From: a virus
IMG/VR virus record: IMGVR_UViG_3300024313_000009
Location: 1 to 54,894 of that record
Length of the DNA: 54,894 bases
Direction: 5' to 3' (one strand)
Part shown: piece after piece, positions 35,798 to 43,206 of the stretch
How the letters are laid out: each line of letters begins with the position of its first letter
How positions within the stretch are numbered: the stretch's first letter is position 1
Translations under genes and position numbers: made by a program
Notes under the pieces: generated by a model
Seen by the model: the letters and a program-made list of their open reading frames with translations, nothing else
The model's database searches: none
What the model was told of the DNA's origin: nothing

Positions 35798-36791
35798 CGC
35801 GAAGACTACTTCAAATGCAAATACTAACATGCCGAATGAAACTACAACACCACTAGGAGTTCAAACTGATGTTGCAGTTACTGCTGAGAGTTATGAATAT
35901 TTTAAAAAATTTACTTCTTTAAATCCTGGTGCAGAACCTTTACCTGAAGGCGATGGGACTATTAGGATTTCCCCATTTGATGACTATATAATTTTTACAT
36001 TATTCGATGAAACAGGCAATGATGGTGAGCTAGCAGATACTCCAATTGACTTAAGTAATGTTGGAACTTTAACATTAGTTTTTATTGGTGAAACCGATGA
36101 AATAAGAATTCCTAACTGGACACAAGTACAAGAGGTTGACCTTTCGCAAGGACAGGTGTTATTTAGAATAAGTAAAGAAGATTCCAAAAAGATCTTAGCT
36201 TTAGATAATAATATTTTTTATGTATCTACAAGAATGGAGAATGAAAGTGGAGTTAGTGACGAAAGTGCAATTTATTCAGGTACCTTTTTAAGTTTGCAAG
36301 ATTCTGTACAAAAAAACATGACAGATAGATTAAATCGCCAAGCTGCAATATATGCTGCTGATATGGCAGGTAAGCAAAGAATCATAGATAATTATGAAAC
36401 TGAACTACGTGAAATGATTTCGTTAGATGAAGATCAAACTGCAACAATAGCTGGATTAGAAGCATCTAATTTACAATTAACAAATGAGTTAGCATTATTA
36501 TCAGAACAGTTAGGAAGTACTGAATCTGAATTGGCATTAAAGACTTCTCAGTTAATTGCACAGTCATTGGAAAGATTAAAAAGAAAAAGATCTCAGATAT
36601 TTGCCATACAAAAAAATGCTAAAGCACAGGCTTCTAAAGCAAAATCTATAAGCTTTTATAAACAGGCCGCTAAACTTAATGAAGACTTTGTTTCCACTGC
36701 TAACCCAGTGTATGACCCAGAGCCTGGTAAAGGGGTTCTTATTGATCCGGACTATAACCCAAACCAAGGCAGTGATTTTTTAAATAAATAA
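35778..36791 (+). CDS. Structural protein with long coiled coil, 337 aa
   Basis: The start lies 20 bases inside the preceding gene. Residues 1-40 are low complexity (Asn/Thr/Ala). About 45-165 is a beta domain with Ig-like spacing (GTIRISPFDDYIIFTLFDE, then LSNVGTLTLVFIGETDEI). About 170-270 is a strong coiled coil (MISLDEDQTATIAGLEASNL, then QLTNELALLSEQLG). The C-terminus is Pro/Asp/Asn-rich. The beta head with coiled-coil stalk fits a fibre- or whisker-like virion part, or a tail-length-related protein, but I cannot choose between them. Confidence 0.5.
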   Translation: MAAQQNNAKTTSNANTNMPNETTTPLGVQTDVAVTAESYEYFKKFTSLNPGAEPLPEGDGTIRISPFDDYIIFTLFDETGNDGELADTPIDLSNVGTLTLVFIGETDEIRIPNWTQVQEVDLSQGQVLFRISKEDSKKILALDNNIFYVSTRMENESGVSDESAIYSGTFLSLQDSVQKNMTDRLNRQAAIYAADMAGKQRIIDNYETELREMISLDEDQTATIAGLEASNLQLTNELALLSEQLGSTESELALKTSQLIAQSLERLKRKRSQIFAIQKNAKAQASKAKSISFYKQAAKLNEDFVSTANPVYDPEPGKGVLIDPDYNPNQGSDFLNK

Positions 36792-36794
36792 GAG

Positions 36795-37349
36795 ATGATA
36801 TTAAGCGCAAGAAATAATCAGTTTAAATTTGAATTTCCTAGAAATTTTATACCTAAGGAAATTTCAGATAAGTATAAGCCATACTTAAATAAGATGCCAG
36901 GCTCTATGATTAAAGAACCTATTGATTACTTTAATTATGGAATACAGTCAATGAATTTACCAGGTCCTTCATTTGATCCAATATCGCAAAATGATTTTCC
37001 TGGAAATACTAGAAAGTTTAGAACTAGTTTACCTAAACAAGAATTGTTTGATAAATCATTAACTATAACAATGCAAGCGTTTGATGGTTGGGTCAATTAT
37101 TGGATGGCTATCGAGGTGTTTGATTATTATTATAAACAAAGTGGAAAAAATCCGTTTGTACCAGAAGGAGTAGGATTACAAATGATTGATGGTAATGGCA
37201 ATATTTTTGTTACATGCCAATTAAAGGATATGATTTTTACTGGTGTTAGTGCATTGGATTTAAACTTCTCAAGTAACACGATAGAATTTCAAACATTTGA
37301 TATTGACTTTAGCTATAACTTATTAGAAACTGTAGTTAATCTTACTTAA
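36795..37349 (+). CDS. Tail-tube-fold protein (gp19/gp54-like), 184 aa
   Basis: At 184 residues it is close to tail-tube subunits (T4 gp19, 163). The start NQFKFEFPRNFIP, the SMNLPGPSF segment, the helix DGWVNYWMAIEVFDYYY and the C-terminal run LKDMIFTGVSALDLNFSSN then EFQTFDIDFSYNLLE follow the tube-fold order. The closing 'N-x-I-x-F-x-T-F-x-x-x-x-x-Y' matches the end of gp19-type proteins. It could be the tube itself or a tube-initiating baseplate protein with the same fold. It is the last structural gene before the replication block. Confidence 0.55.
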   Translation: MILSARNNQFKFEFPRNFIPKEISDKYKPYLNKMPGSMIKEPIDYFNYGIQSMNLPGPSFDPISQNDFPGNTRKFRTSLPKQELFDKSLTITMQAFDGWVNYWMAIEVFDYYYKQSGKNPFVPEGVGLQMIDGNGNIFVTCQLKDMIFTGVSALDLNFSSNTIEFQTFDIDFSYNLLETVVNLT

Positions 37350-37357
37350 TATATAAA
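37347..37357 (+). promoter_or_regulatory. Late-promoter-like AT element
   Basis: taatatataaa overlaps the preceding stop codon and ends 15 bases before the ATG at 37373, the same spacing as at 10874-10884. It would drive the gene with the T4-internal-protein-like N-terminus. Confidence 0.45.
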
Positions 37358-37372
37358 CAAATAGAAACAGCA

Positions 37373-37729
37373 ATGAAAACATTTAAAGATTACCTTACTG
37401 AAAGCCATAATGAATCTATAGATATCCAAAATCTATTAAACGAATCTTATGATTTAACAGAAGAGCAAGAAACTGCAATTGATAATGCAGTAGATAGAAT
37501 TATGGAGGAACATAATAACGGAAAAGACTTAGAGGTTATTATGGAGGAAATAATTAATGAAGGTATATTAGGATCTGTTTTAGGTGGTCTTACCGGTTTT
37601 GCTTTAGGTAAATCTGTAGGAAAGGCTATTGCAAAAGTACTAGGTATTCAAAAAGGAGCCTTGTATGATTTATTAACCAGTCGATTAATCGGTGCTGCAT
37701 TAGGAGCAGTATTAGGTAAAAGACTCTAA
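37373..37729 (+). CDS. Small protein with capsid-targeting-like N-terminus and glycine-zipper tail, 118 aa
   Basis: Residues 1-11 are MKTFKDYLTES. T4 internal head protein IPIII begins, as I recall it, MKTYQEFIAEA, so the pattern M-K-T-aromatic-x-acidic-aromatic-I/L-x-E is shared, and L-T-E fits the T4 prohead-protease site (L/I)-x-E. Residues 12-62 are acidic and helical, with further 'I-N-E' and 'L-N-E' tripeptides. Residues 64-118 are a glycine-zipper hydrophobic region (GILGSVLGGLTGFALGKSVG, then LIGAALGAVLGK) able to form membrane helices. A packaged, injected membrane-active protein is a fair hypothesis. A simple membrane protein with a chance leader is the alternative. Confidence 0.55.
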   Translation: MKTFKDYLTESHNESIDIQNLLNESYDLTEEQETAIDNAVDRIMEEHNNGKDLEVIMEEIINEGILGSVLGGLTGFALGKSVGKAIAKVLGIQKGALYDLLTSRLIGAALGAVLGKRL

Positions 37730-37739
37730 TCCATTATAA

Positions 37740-38414
37740 TTGATTTACTCAGGTATAGATTTTTCTCTTAATAGTCCAGGTACATGTACACAGGACCATA
37801 AAGGCAAATACACATTTATTACATTCTTTAATTACGGTAATAGAATATGGGATGAAGAAGGTAGAAAGATACCGAAGTCCTTTTCGGTTCATAAAGAATT
37901 AATGGACGATAAAACAATATTAGGGTTTCCTTATTATAGACAAGTAAAGGATAAGGACTTTTTACTTAGGGAAAGAGAAAAACTCACAGATGGTCAAAAC
38001 ATAGCCGACTTAATTTCAAATATTTTAATAACATTATATGGAACAGAAAACCATAAGATTGCACTAGAAGGTTTTTCGTATGGATCAAAAGGGAATTCAT
38101 TCATTGACATTGTTCAGTATAATACATTCTTAAGAAATGAAATTGTAAATTCTTGGGGTGTAGAAAATATTTCAATTTACCAGCCATCACATGTTAAGAA
38201 ATTAGCAGGTAAAGGTAATGCAAATAAACATTATATGGTTAAAGCATTCCAAGACGATGTTTTTAACGATAAAGATTTAAGGAAAACTAAATTATGGAAA
38301 TGGACTCAAGGTAAAGACTTTACAGAAAAGATCCCTAAACCAATAGATGACCTTGTAGATGCGTACTTTATATTAAATGCAAATAAAGAAAAAGGGTGGT
38401 CATTAAAAACTTAA
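37740..38414 (+). CDS. RuvC-like Holliday-junction nuclease
   Basis: The RNase-H-fold catalytic acids of RuvC-type resolvases are present in order: D7 in YSGIDFSLNSPG, E110 in IALEGFSYG, and D203/D204 with D207 in KPIDDLVDAYFI. The 224-residue length and the K-A-G-K-G-N-A-N-K segment (residues 153-163) before the last acids are typical. Such enzymes cut four-way junctions and branched DNA before packaging, the job of endonuclease VII in T4. The gene appears to start with TTG at 37740, since no in-frame ATG lies between the previous stop and the first conserved strand. It precedes the co-chaperonin and SSB genes. Confidence 0.75.
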   Translation: MIYSGIDFSLNSPGTCTQDHKGKYTFITFFNYGNRIWDEEGRKIPKSFSVHKELMDDKTILGFPYYRQVKDKDFLLREREKLTDGQNIADLISNILITLYGTENHKIALEGFSYGSKGNSFIDIVQYNTFLRNEIVNSWGVENISIYQPSHVKKLAGKGNANKHYMVKAFQDDVFNDKDLRKTKLWKWTQGKDFTEKIPKPIDDLVDAYFILNANKEKGWSLKT

Positions 38415-38520
38415 TACATAGAATACCACTAAATACTTTAATGACTAGTAATTACATACTTCTCTTTCTTTAATTTAGTATATTTTATATATAGAAACCA
38501 GAACTTAGTTTCAGAATATT

Positions 38521-38787
38521 ATGATAAAAGCGATAAAAAATAGAATATTTATTAAAAAAGATGAATTACCAGAAAAAATCGGTAACATATATGTCCCAAA
38601 AACAGAAGGTCAGTATGCACCACCATATTCAGGTACTATCATTTCTGTAGGCGGTGACATAGAAGATCCGGATTATAAAGTAGGATCACGAGTACTATTC
38701 CACGACTTAGCAGGCACAGAGTTTAAATATGATGGCAATACCATATTCAGCATCAGAGAAAATGATGTAACCGCTATTATACAATAA
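38521..38787 (+). CDS. GroES/gp31-like co-chaperonin
   Basis: The 88 residues match Cpn10 size (about 95-110). The fold order is clear: an IKAIKNRIFIKKDE start, an IYVPKTEGQYAPPYSG mobile loop zone (about residues 23-38), then GTIISVGG (39-46), KVGSRVLFHD (53-62), FKYDGNTIFSIRENDV (68-83) and a short end. T4 gp31 replaces host GroES so that GroEL can fold the large capsid protein, and this gene is the likely equivalent. No GroEL gene is visible, so it would use the host's. The 106-base gap before it (38415-38520) contains tattttatatatagaaacc, a variant of the promoter-like motif. Confidence 0.8.
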   Translation: MIKAIKNRIFIKKDELPEKIGNIYVPKTEGQYAPPYSGTIISVGGDIEDPDYKVGSRVLFHDLAGTEFKYDGNTIFSIRENDVTAIIQ

Positions 38788-38792
38788 AAAAG

Positions 38793-38819
38793 TTCTATTT
38801 AGACTGAAACTAAATAGAG
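38793..38819 (+). promoter_or_regulatory. RNA hairpin between the co-chaperonin and SSB genes
   Basis: tctatttag (38794-38802) pairs perfectly with ctaaataga (38810-38818) around a 7-base loop. Base 38793 and base 38819 allow one more T-G pair. No T-tract follows, so it is not a standard terminator. It may be a processing or stability element. Confidence 0.5.
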
Positions 38820-38823
38820 ATAT

Positions 38824-38833
38824 GAATATATAA
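38824..38833 (+). promoter_or_regulatory. Promoter-like AT element for the SSB gene
   Basis: gaatatataa stands five bases after the hairpin and 148 bases before the ATG at 38982, giving this gene the longest leader in the window if transcription starts here. Confidence 0.4.
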
Positions 38834-38981
38834 TAAACAAAGGAACTGATATTATTCAGCGACTTATAAACAGGCATATAACAAGGCAAAGTATATTGGC
38901 AATACCCGGGCAAATTAAAAATAGGCAGAGCTGCGTTATATCCACAATTAATAACAAAGTAAAAATAAAAAGGCAATTAAA
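38834..38981 (+). promoter_or_regulatory. Long 5' leader of the gp32-like gene, possible autoregulatory operator
   Basis: This 148-base stretch has no ORF worth calling and no tRNA fold. It contains atataac (38876-38882) able to pair with gttatat (38935-38941), a central acccgggc patch, and a final unstructured A-rich segment before the ATG. T4 gene 32 represses its own translation through a leader pseudoknot and an unstructured A/U-rich entry site. The layout here is compatible, but not shown to be the same. Confidence 0.4.
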
Positions 38982-39902
38982 ATGGCAAATGAATTCGACA
39001 TTTTCAGTGTAAGCGTCAAGGACCTTGACACTGGAGACAGACCCGCACCAAGTAGCGATCTGTACACACCAAAACCCGACCAGGGAACTGACGGTACTTA
39101 CCGTTCACTAATTAGGTTTCTTCCTAATGTAAAAAACCCACGTAAACCTTTCGTTCGTAAATATGTCTATTGGTTAGAAGATAGAGATGGCAACGGCTTC
39201 TACGTAGATTCACCTTCAACAGTTGGAGAGAAATGTGCAGTACAAGACATGTTCTTTAAACTTAGAAATTCTGAATCTGCTGTAGATAAAAAGATGTCAG
39301 AAGGACTGAAGCGTAGAGAAGTATTTTATGCATTAGTGCAAATCGTAAAAGATCCACAGAACAGAGATTTAGAAGGACAAGTTAAAATCATGAAATTTGG
39401 TTATAAGATTAAAACCAAAATTGATGAGGAATTAAATCCACAATTTGATGAACCTACTCAAGTATTCGATCCGTTTGAAGGAAAGAATTTTGAATTAGTA
39501 ATTTCTAAGAAAGGTGGTTATCCTAACTATGATTCTTGTAAATTTCAAGGAAGTAAATCCGCTATGACGATTAACGAAGAAGCAGTAACTTCTGATGACG
39601 CAGGTAGAACTGCAATTCTTGATTTTATTAAGGATGCACCAGAGTTAGCAAACTTTGATTACCGTCCTTGGAATGATGAACAGCGAAATAAAGTAATGGG
39701 TGTACTTTCTCAATTTAGTAACCCAGGATCTTCTATTGAAACTGTTACTAAAAAGCAAGACGCACCAGAACCAGTAAAAGTAGCAGCCGCTGTATCGGCG
39801 GTAAATGAAGCTGCAGGATCTGCTGCACCAACTGCAACTAAAACTGAAGATTCTTCTAAAGGAGATGATTTCGATGATTTCATTAATGGTTTAGATCTTT
39901 AA
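38982..39902 (+). CDS. gp32: Single-stranded-DNA-binding protein, gp32-like
   Basis: The 306 residues (T4 gp32: 301) show the gp32 order: RSLIRFLPNVKNPRKPF (about 41-57), VKDPQNRDLEGQVKIMKFGY (about 119-138) followed by KIKTKI, and FDPFEGKNFELVISKKGGYP, then NYDSCKF (about 162-188). The C-terminus is Ala-rich and then acidic (DDFDDFINGLDL), the tail through which gp32 contacts polymerase, primase and UvsY. The T4 zinc ligands (His and three Cys) are absent, because the corresponding region has no C-x-x-C. It coats ssDNA during replication, recombination and repair. The gene leads the block with primase, UvsY and UvsW, as expected. Confidence 0.85.
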   Translation: MANEFDIFSVSVKDLDTGDRPAPSSDLYTPKPDQGTDGTYRSLIRFLPNVKNPRKPFVRKYVYWLEDRDGNGFYVDSPSTVGEKCAVQDMFFKLRNSESAVDKKMSEGLKRREVFYALVQIVKDPQNRDLEGQVKIMKFGYKIKTKIDEELNPQFDEPTQVFDPFEGKNFELVISKKGGYPNYDSCKFQGSKSAMTINEEAVTSDDAGRTAILDFIKDAPELANFDYRPWNDEQRNKVMGVLSQFSNPGSSIETVTKKQDAPEPVKVAAAVSAVNEAAGSAAPTATKTEDSSKGDDFDDFINGLDL

Positions 39903-39906
39903 TAGT

Positions 39907-40980
39907 ATGGCAACAGAAGTAATAATATCTTCTGAAATGAAAGCTCGGATCATCGATAAGGTGGTCCGAGTTCTTCATACTAACCATTCTCATCCAGAAA
40001 AAAGAAGATTATTAGAAAGTAAAGAAAGATTAAATTTTGCATGTCCATATTGTGGAGATTCAACAGATAGTCCTAGAAAGAAAAGAGGAAATTTATACTG
40101 GAGCAATTTACAGTTTCATTGTTATAACTGCTCTGCTCATGAAAGTTTAGATGTTTTTCTTAAAGATCATAATGTAAACTTTGAAGGTGAAGATCGTATA
40201 GATGTAATTAATTTTATTAAAGAAAATAGAAAAAACTTTTCTTTAGGAGAAAGTTTAGAATTTCATTTATTTGAAATGGCTAATAAATTAGCATTAACAT
40301 TTGATGAGGTTGCTTTAGGCTTTAATGTGTATCCTATAAATAGTTTAACATACCGAGCATACCCTTATTTAAAAAGTAGATTACTTCATCATAAAACTGA
40401 AAGATTCGGTTATGACCCAAGAAGAAAAGAACTATATGTATTTAATCTTAATTCCAAAGGAAACATTATAGGTTTTCAAGTTAGAGCATTAGATGATAAT
40501 AGCGGTCCTAAATATAAAACATGGAATATAGAAAGAATATATGACAGGCTTAAAAAACCTTTAAATATAACTGAAGAAGAACTAGATTCTTTAAACAAAA
40601 TATCAATGATCTTCGGTATACTAACAACAGATTTGAGTAGACAGTTCACGGTATTTGAAGGTCCTATTGATTCATTCTTTATGTCAAATACCATTGGTCT
40701 TACTGGTGTTAAAAAACAAATATTGGATTTTGATGATATACCTACCGTTAGATATTTCTTTGATAATGATATTGAAGGTAAATCAAAAATGATCCAAAAA
40801 CTAAAAAGAGGTAATACTGTTTTTATGTGGCAAAAGTTTTTAAAGGATTTTAATATTCCTTCAAAAAAGGTAAAGGATTTAAATGACTTAGTTAAGTATG
40901 AATTTAAACATAGAACAGGGTGCTTGCATGAGTTGGATAAATATTTTACAAACAATCATTTAGATCTTATATTTATATGA
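39907..40980 (+). CDS. gp61: DNA primase, gp61-like
   Basis: A zinc ribbon is formed by C46-x-x-C49 and C72-x-x-C75 (ACPYCGD, FHCYNCSA). The Toprim core follows with the E251-G motif in FTVFEGPIDSFF and D286-x-D288 in RYFFDNDIEG. The 357 residues compare with 342 for T4 gp61. It synthesises RNA primers for the lagging strand, in T4 together with the gp41 helicase. No gp41-like helicase is in this window. It begins four bases after gp32 and its stop overlaps the next start (ATGA). The zinc and Toprim motifs make this assignment strong. Confidence 0.85.
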   Translation: MATEVIISSEMKARIIDKVVRVLHTNHSHPEKRRLLESKERLNFACPYCGDSTDSPRKKRGNLYWSNLQFHCYNCSAHESLDVFLKDHNVNFEGEDRIDVINFIKENRKNFSLGESLEFHLFEMANKLALTFDEVALGFNVYPINSLTYRAYPYLKSRLLHHKTERFGYDPRRKELYVFNLNSKGNIIGFQVRALDDNSGPKYKTWNIERIYDRLKKPLNITEEELDSLNKISMIFGILTTDLSRQFTVFEGPIDSFFMSNTIGLTGVKKQILDFDDIPTVRYFFDNDIEGKSKMIQKLKRGNTVFMWQKFLKDFNIPSKKVKDLNDLVKYEFKHRTGCLHELDKYFTNNHLDLIFI

Positions 40981-41192
40981 TAAAAAATTACAACAATTTT
41001 GTGACTGAACAATTTGATGATTTTTATAATGATTTAGCAATCTCTAAAAAGAAGCTTAAATTATTTACTAAATTTAAAAAGATTAAAACTGATGATGTAA
41101 AAACAACCTTTACATTACCGCAACCTAAGAAAAGGTTTCAGCCAAAGATTAAGCAGTACAAAAAGATTAATAACGATAAAGGAATATTTTAA
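40977..41192 (+). CDS. Small basic protein with FVTE leader, 71 aa
   Basis: The start overlaps the primase stop (ATGA), and its stop touches the next start. The N-terminus IKNYNNFVTEQFDDFY carries the recurring F-V-x-E motif, with V-T-E at residues 9-11. The rest is Lys-rich (about 25 percent Lys, with KKLKLFTKFKKIKTDDV). A small basic protein could bind DNA or fill the head. No family is recognised. Confidence 0.6.
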   Translation: MIKNYNNFVTEQFDDFYNDLAISKKKLKLFTKFKKIKTDDVKTTFTLPQPKKRFQPKIKQYKKINNDKGIF

Positions 41193-41641
41193 TGGCATTT
41201 GATGATACACAAATAAAAGAGGCTAATGAACAATTAGAACTTAGATTAGGTTCTGATAGGAATGATTGGAAAGCAAAAATCAAAGATCTTGTTTCTAAGC
41301 TAAAAAACATGAATGAATTAGCAGAGTGCCAAGTAAGAATGCTTTCATACCGGCAAATCTTATTAGACAAAGTAACTGATTTTAAGACCACCATATATAA
41401 AAGGAATGCTACTTGGGACAGGTATTATAAGAACCAATATCGAGAGTATTCAGTTAACTATGATGTTAAACTAACTAATGGCGAAAAGCATCAATTTATA
41501 AAAGCCGATCTGTCTTCTTTAAAAACTCAGATTGACATGTTACAATCACATATAGATTATTACTATGAATGTATTAAGACTTTAGATAACATGGCATTTG
41601 CAATAAGAAACAGAATAAACTTAGATGATAAGGAATTTTAA
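41192..41641 (+). CDS. uvsY: Recombination mediator, UvsY-like
   Basis: The 149 residues are close to T4 UvsY (137). The helical C-terminal half (LKTQIDMLQSHIDYYYECIK, then TLDNMAFAIRNRINLDDKEF) has the UvsY ending 'G/M-F-A-I-x-x-R/K-x'. The middle Y-R-Q/K-rich segment (YKRNATWDRYYKNQYREYSV) fits a DNA-binding region. UvsY loads the UvsX recombinase onto gp32-covered DNA. The gene order primase, small ORF, UvsY, UvsW with one-base overlaps mirrors the uvsY-uvsW neighbourhood in T4. Identity is moderate from sequence, stronger with context. Confidence 0.65.
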   Translation: MAFDDTQIKEANEQLELRLGSDRNDWKAKIKDLVSKLKNMNELAECQVRMLSYRQILLDKVTDFKTTIYKRNATWDRYYKNQYREYSVNYDVKLTNGEKHQFIKADLSSLKTQIDMLQSHIDYYYECIKTLDNMAFAIRNRINLDDKEF

Positions 41642-43143
41642 TGGAACTATCTCTGTCTGAAAATAAAAAGTTTTTAGTAATTGATTCATGTACCGAATTG
41701 GAATATGAACAGTTAAAATCTAGTCTTACTAAGAAAATAGAAGGTTGGCGGTTCCACCCTTTAGTAAAGAAAAAGGTATGGGATGGTAATATTTCGTTTA
41801 TTAAAAGAAATAAAATTCCGGCAGGGTTATGGAAAGAAGTTATAGACATCTGTAAACAATATGATTATCAATTTACACTAAATGGCATAACTGATATTTT
41901 TGATACTTCGATAGATGAAGATATGTTTAGAGGTTGGGTAGATGAATTTTTTGCAAAGTCTGAAATTAAACCTAGAGATTATCAGATTGATGCTGCAATT
42001 AAAATTTTAAAATATAGAAGGTGTTTAGCTGAATTGGCAACGTCTGCAGGTAAAACTTTAATTTCATTTATGGTGGTTGCTTATATGATGGAACAATTAG
42101 GCAAAAAGAAAATCTTAATGATCGTGCCTAATGTAAGTTTAGTAGTTCAGGCGAGTGGAGATTTTGAAGAATATAATAAAGGCAGAGTACCTATTAAGAT
42201 TCAACAAATTTATGCAGGAGTTAAACTAAGAAAGAGTTCTAATATAGTTATAGGTACTTATCAATCATTAACTAAAAAAGACGAGGAATACTTTAGCCAA
42301 TTTGATGCAGTATTTGTAGATGAAACTCATAAAGCAAAAGCAAATTCAATCCAAAAGATAATGGATAAATGTTGGCACTGTGATTATAGATTTGGTTTAA
42401 GTGGTACTATACCTAAAAGAGGAACTGTAAATAGACTTAGTTTAATGTCGGCAATGGGCCCACTAGTAACTCAAGTAAAGGCTGCTCATTTACAGGAAGA
42501 AGGTCATATTGCAAAATGTAAAGTTTTACAGATCCACATGGAATATGCAACCGATGCACAAAAAGAAGCATTCTCATCTCTGTCTAAAAATCCGTATGAT
42601 AGACAAAAGCTATTTAGTTTAGAACAAAACTTTATTAACGAAAGTGAAAAGAGACTAGACTTCGTTTGTCAGGTAATTAAAAAATCAACATCCAACTCAT
42701 TAGTCTTATTTCATAAAATAGCATACGGTGAAAAACTATATCAAAAGCTTAGAACAATAACAGATAAAAAAGTCTATTATGTTGACGGTTCTGTTAAGTC
42801 TGATTTTAGAGAAGAGTTTAAAAAGAGAATGGAAAAGAATGATGATGTTATTATTGTAGCATCATACGGAACATTCTCAACAGGTATTTCAATTAAAAAC
42901 ATTCATAACATTTTCTTTACTGAATCATTTAAATCAGAAGTAATTATCAGACAGTCAATAGGTAGAGGTTTAAGAAAACATGAAGCCAAAGATGTTGTAA
43001 AAATATATGACTTCATTGACGATTTTAGATATAAAGTAGATGATCATGACTGGGTAAATTATATCTATAGACACGGTATGGAAAGAAGAAAAATATACAA
43101 GGAAGAAAAGTTTCCTTTTGAGGTACAAAATGTAAGGTATTAA
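41641..43143 (+). CDS. uvsW: DNA/RNA helicase UvsW-like (SF2)
   Basis: The motifs are in order: ATSAGKT at 133-139 (Walker A), VDETHKAK at 226-233 (DEAH-type box), SGT at 254-256, and QSIGRGLRK near residue 440 (motif VI arginines). The 500 residues match T4 UvsW (503), including the separate N-terminal domain (about 1-90) before the helicase core that starts at KPRDYQIDAA. UvsW unwinds R-loops and branched DNA and switches T4 from origin-driven to recombination-driven replication. The start overlaps the UvsY stop by one base. Confidence 0.9.
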   Translation: MELSLSENKKFLVIDSCTELEYEQLKSSLTKKIEGWRFHPLVKKKVWDGNISFIKRNKIPAGLWKEVIDICKQYDYQFTLNGITDIFDTSIDEDMFRGWVDEFFAKSEIKPRDYQIDAAIKILKYRRCLAELATSAGKTLISFMVVAYMMEQLGKKKILMIVPNVSLVVQASGDFEEYNKGRVPIKIQQIYAGVKLRKSSNIVIGTYQSLTKKDEEYFSQFDAVFVDETHKAKANSIQKIMDKCWHCDYRFGLSGTIPKRGTVNRLSLMSAMGPLVTQVKAAHLQEEGHIAKCKVLQIHMEYATDAQKEAFSSLSKNPYDRQKLFSLEQNFINESEKRLDFVCQVIKKSTSNSLVLFHKIAYGEKLYQKLRTITDKKVYYVDGSVKSDFREEFKKRMEKNDDVIIVASYGTFSTGISIKNIHNIFFTESFKSEVIIRQSIGRGLRKHEAKDVVKIYDFIDDFRYKVDDHDWVNYIYRHGMERRKIYKEEKFPFEVQNVRY

Positions 43144-43169
43144 TATAGAATATCTTTCTCATGAGAGAT

Positions 43170-43180
43170 GGATATATAAA
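43170..43180 (+). promoter_or_regulatory. Late-promoter-like AT element
   Basis: ggatatataaa lies 26 bases before the ATG at 43207. A 10-base palindrome tctcatgaga (43157-43166) precedes it. This element would separate the putative packaged-protein module from the uvsW gene. Confidence 0.4.
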
Positions 43181-43206
43181 AAAAGAATCAAAAAAAGATA
43201 ATTATA

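Noticed and set aside
38834-38981. tRNA gene in the gp32 leader
   Set aside because: No acceptor-stem pairing, T-loop GTTC sequence or anticodon arm of the right size could be drawn.
40476-40955. Minus-strand frame of 159 aa inside the primase gene
   Set aside because: The + strand frame has the zinc ribbon and Toprim motifs, so the opposite frame is a shadow.
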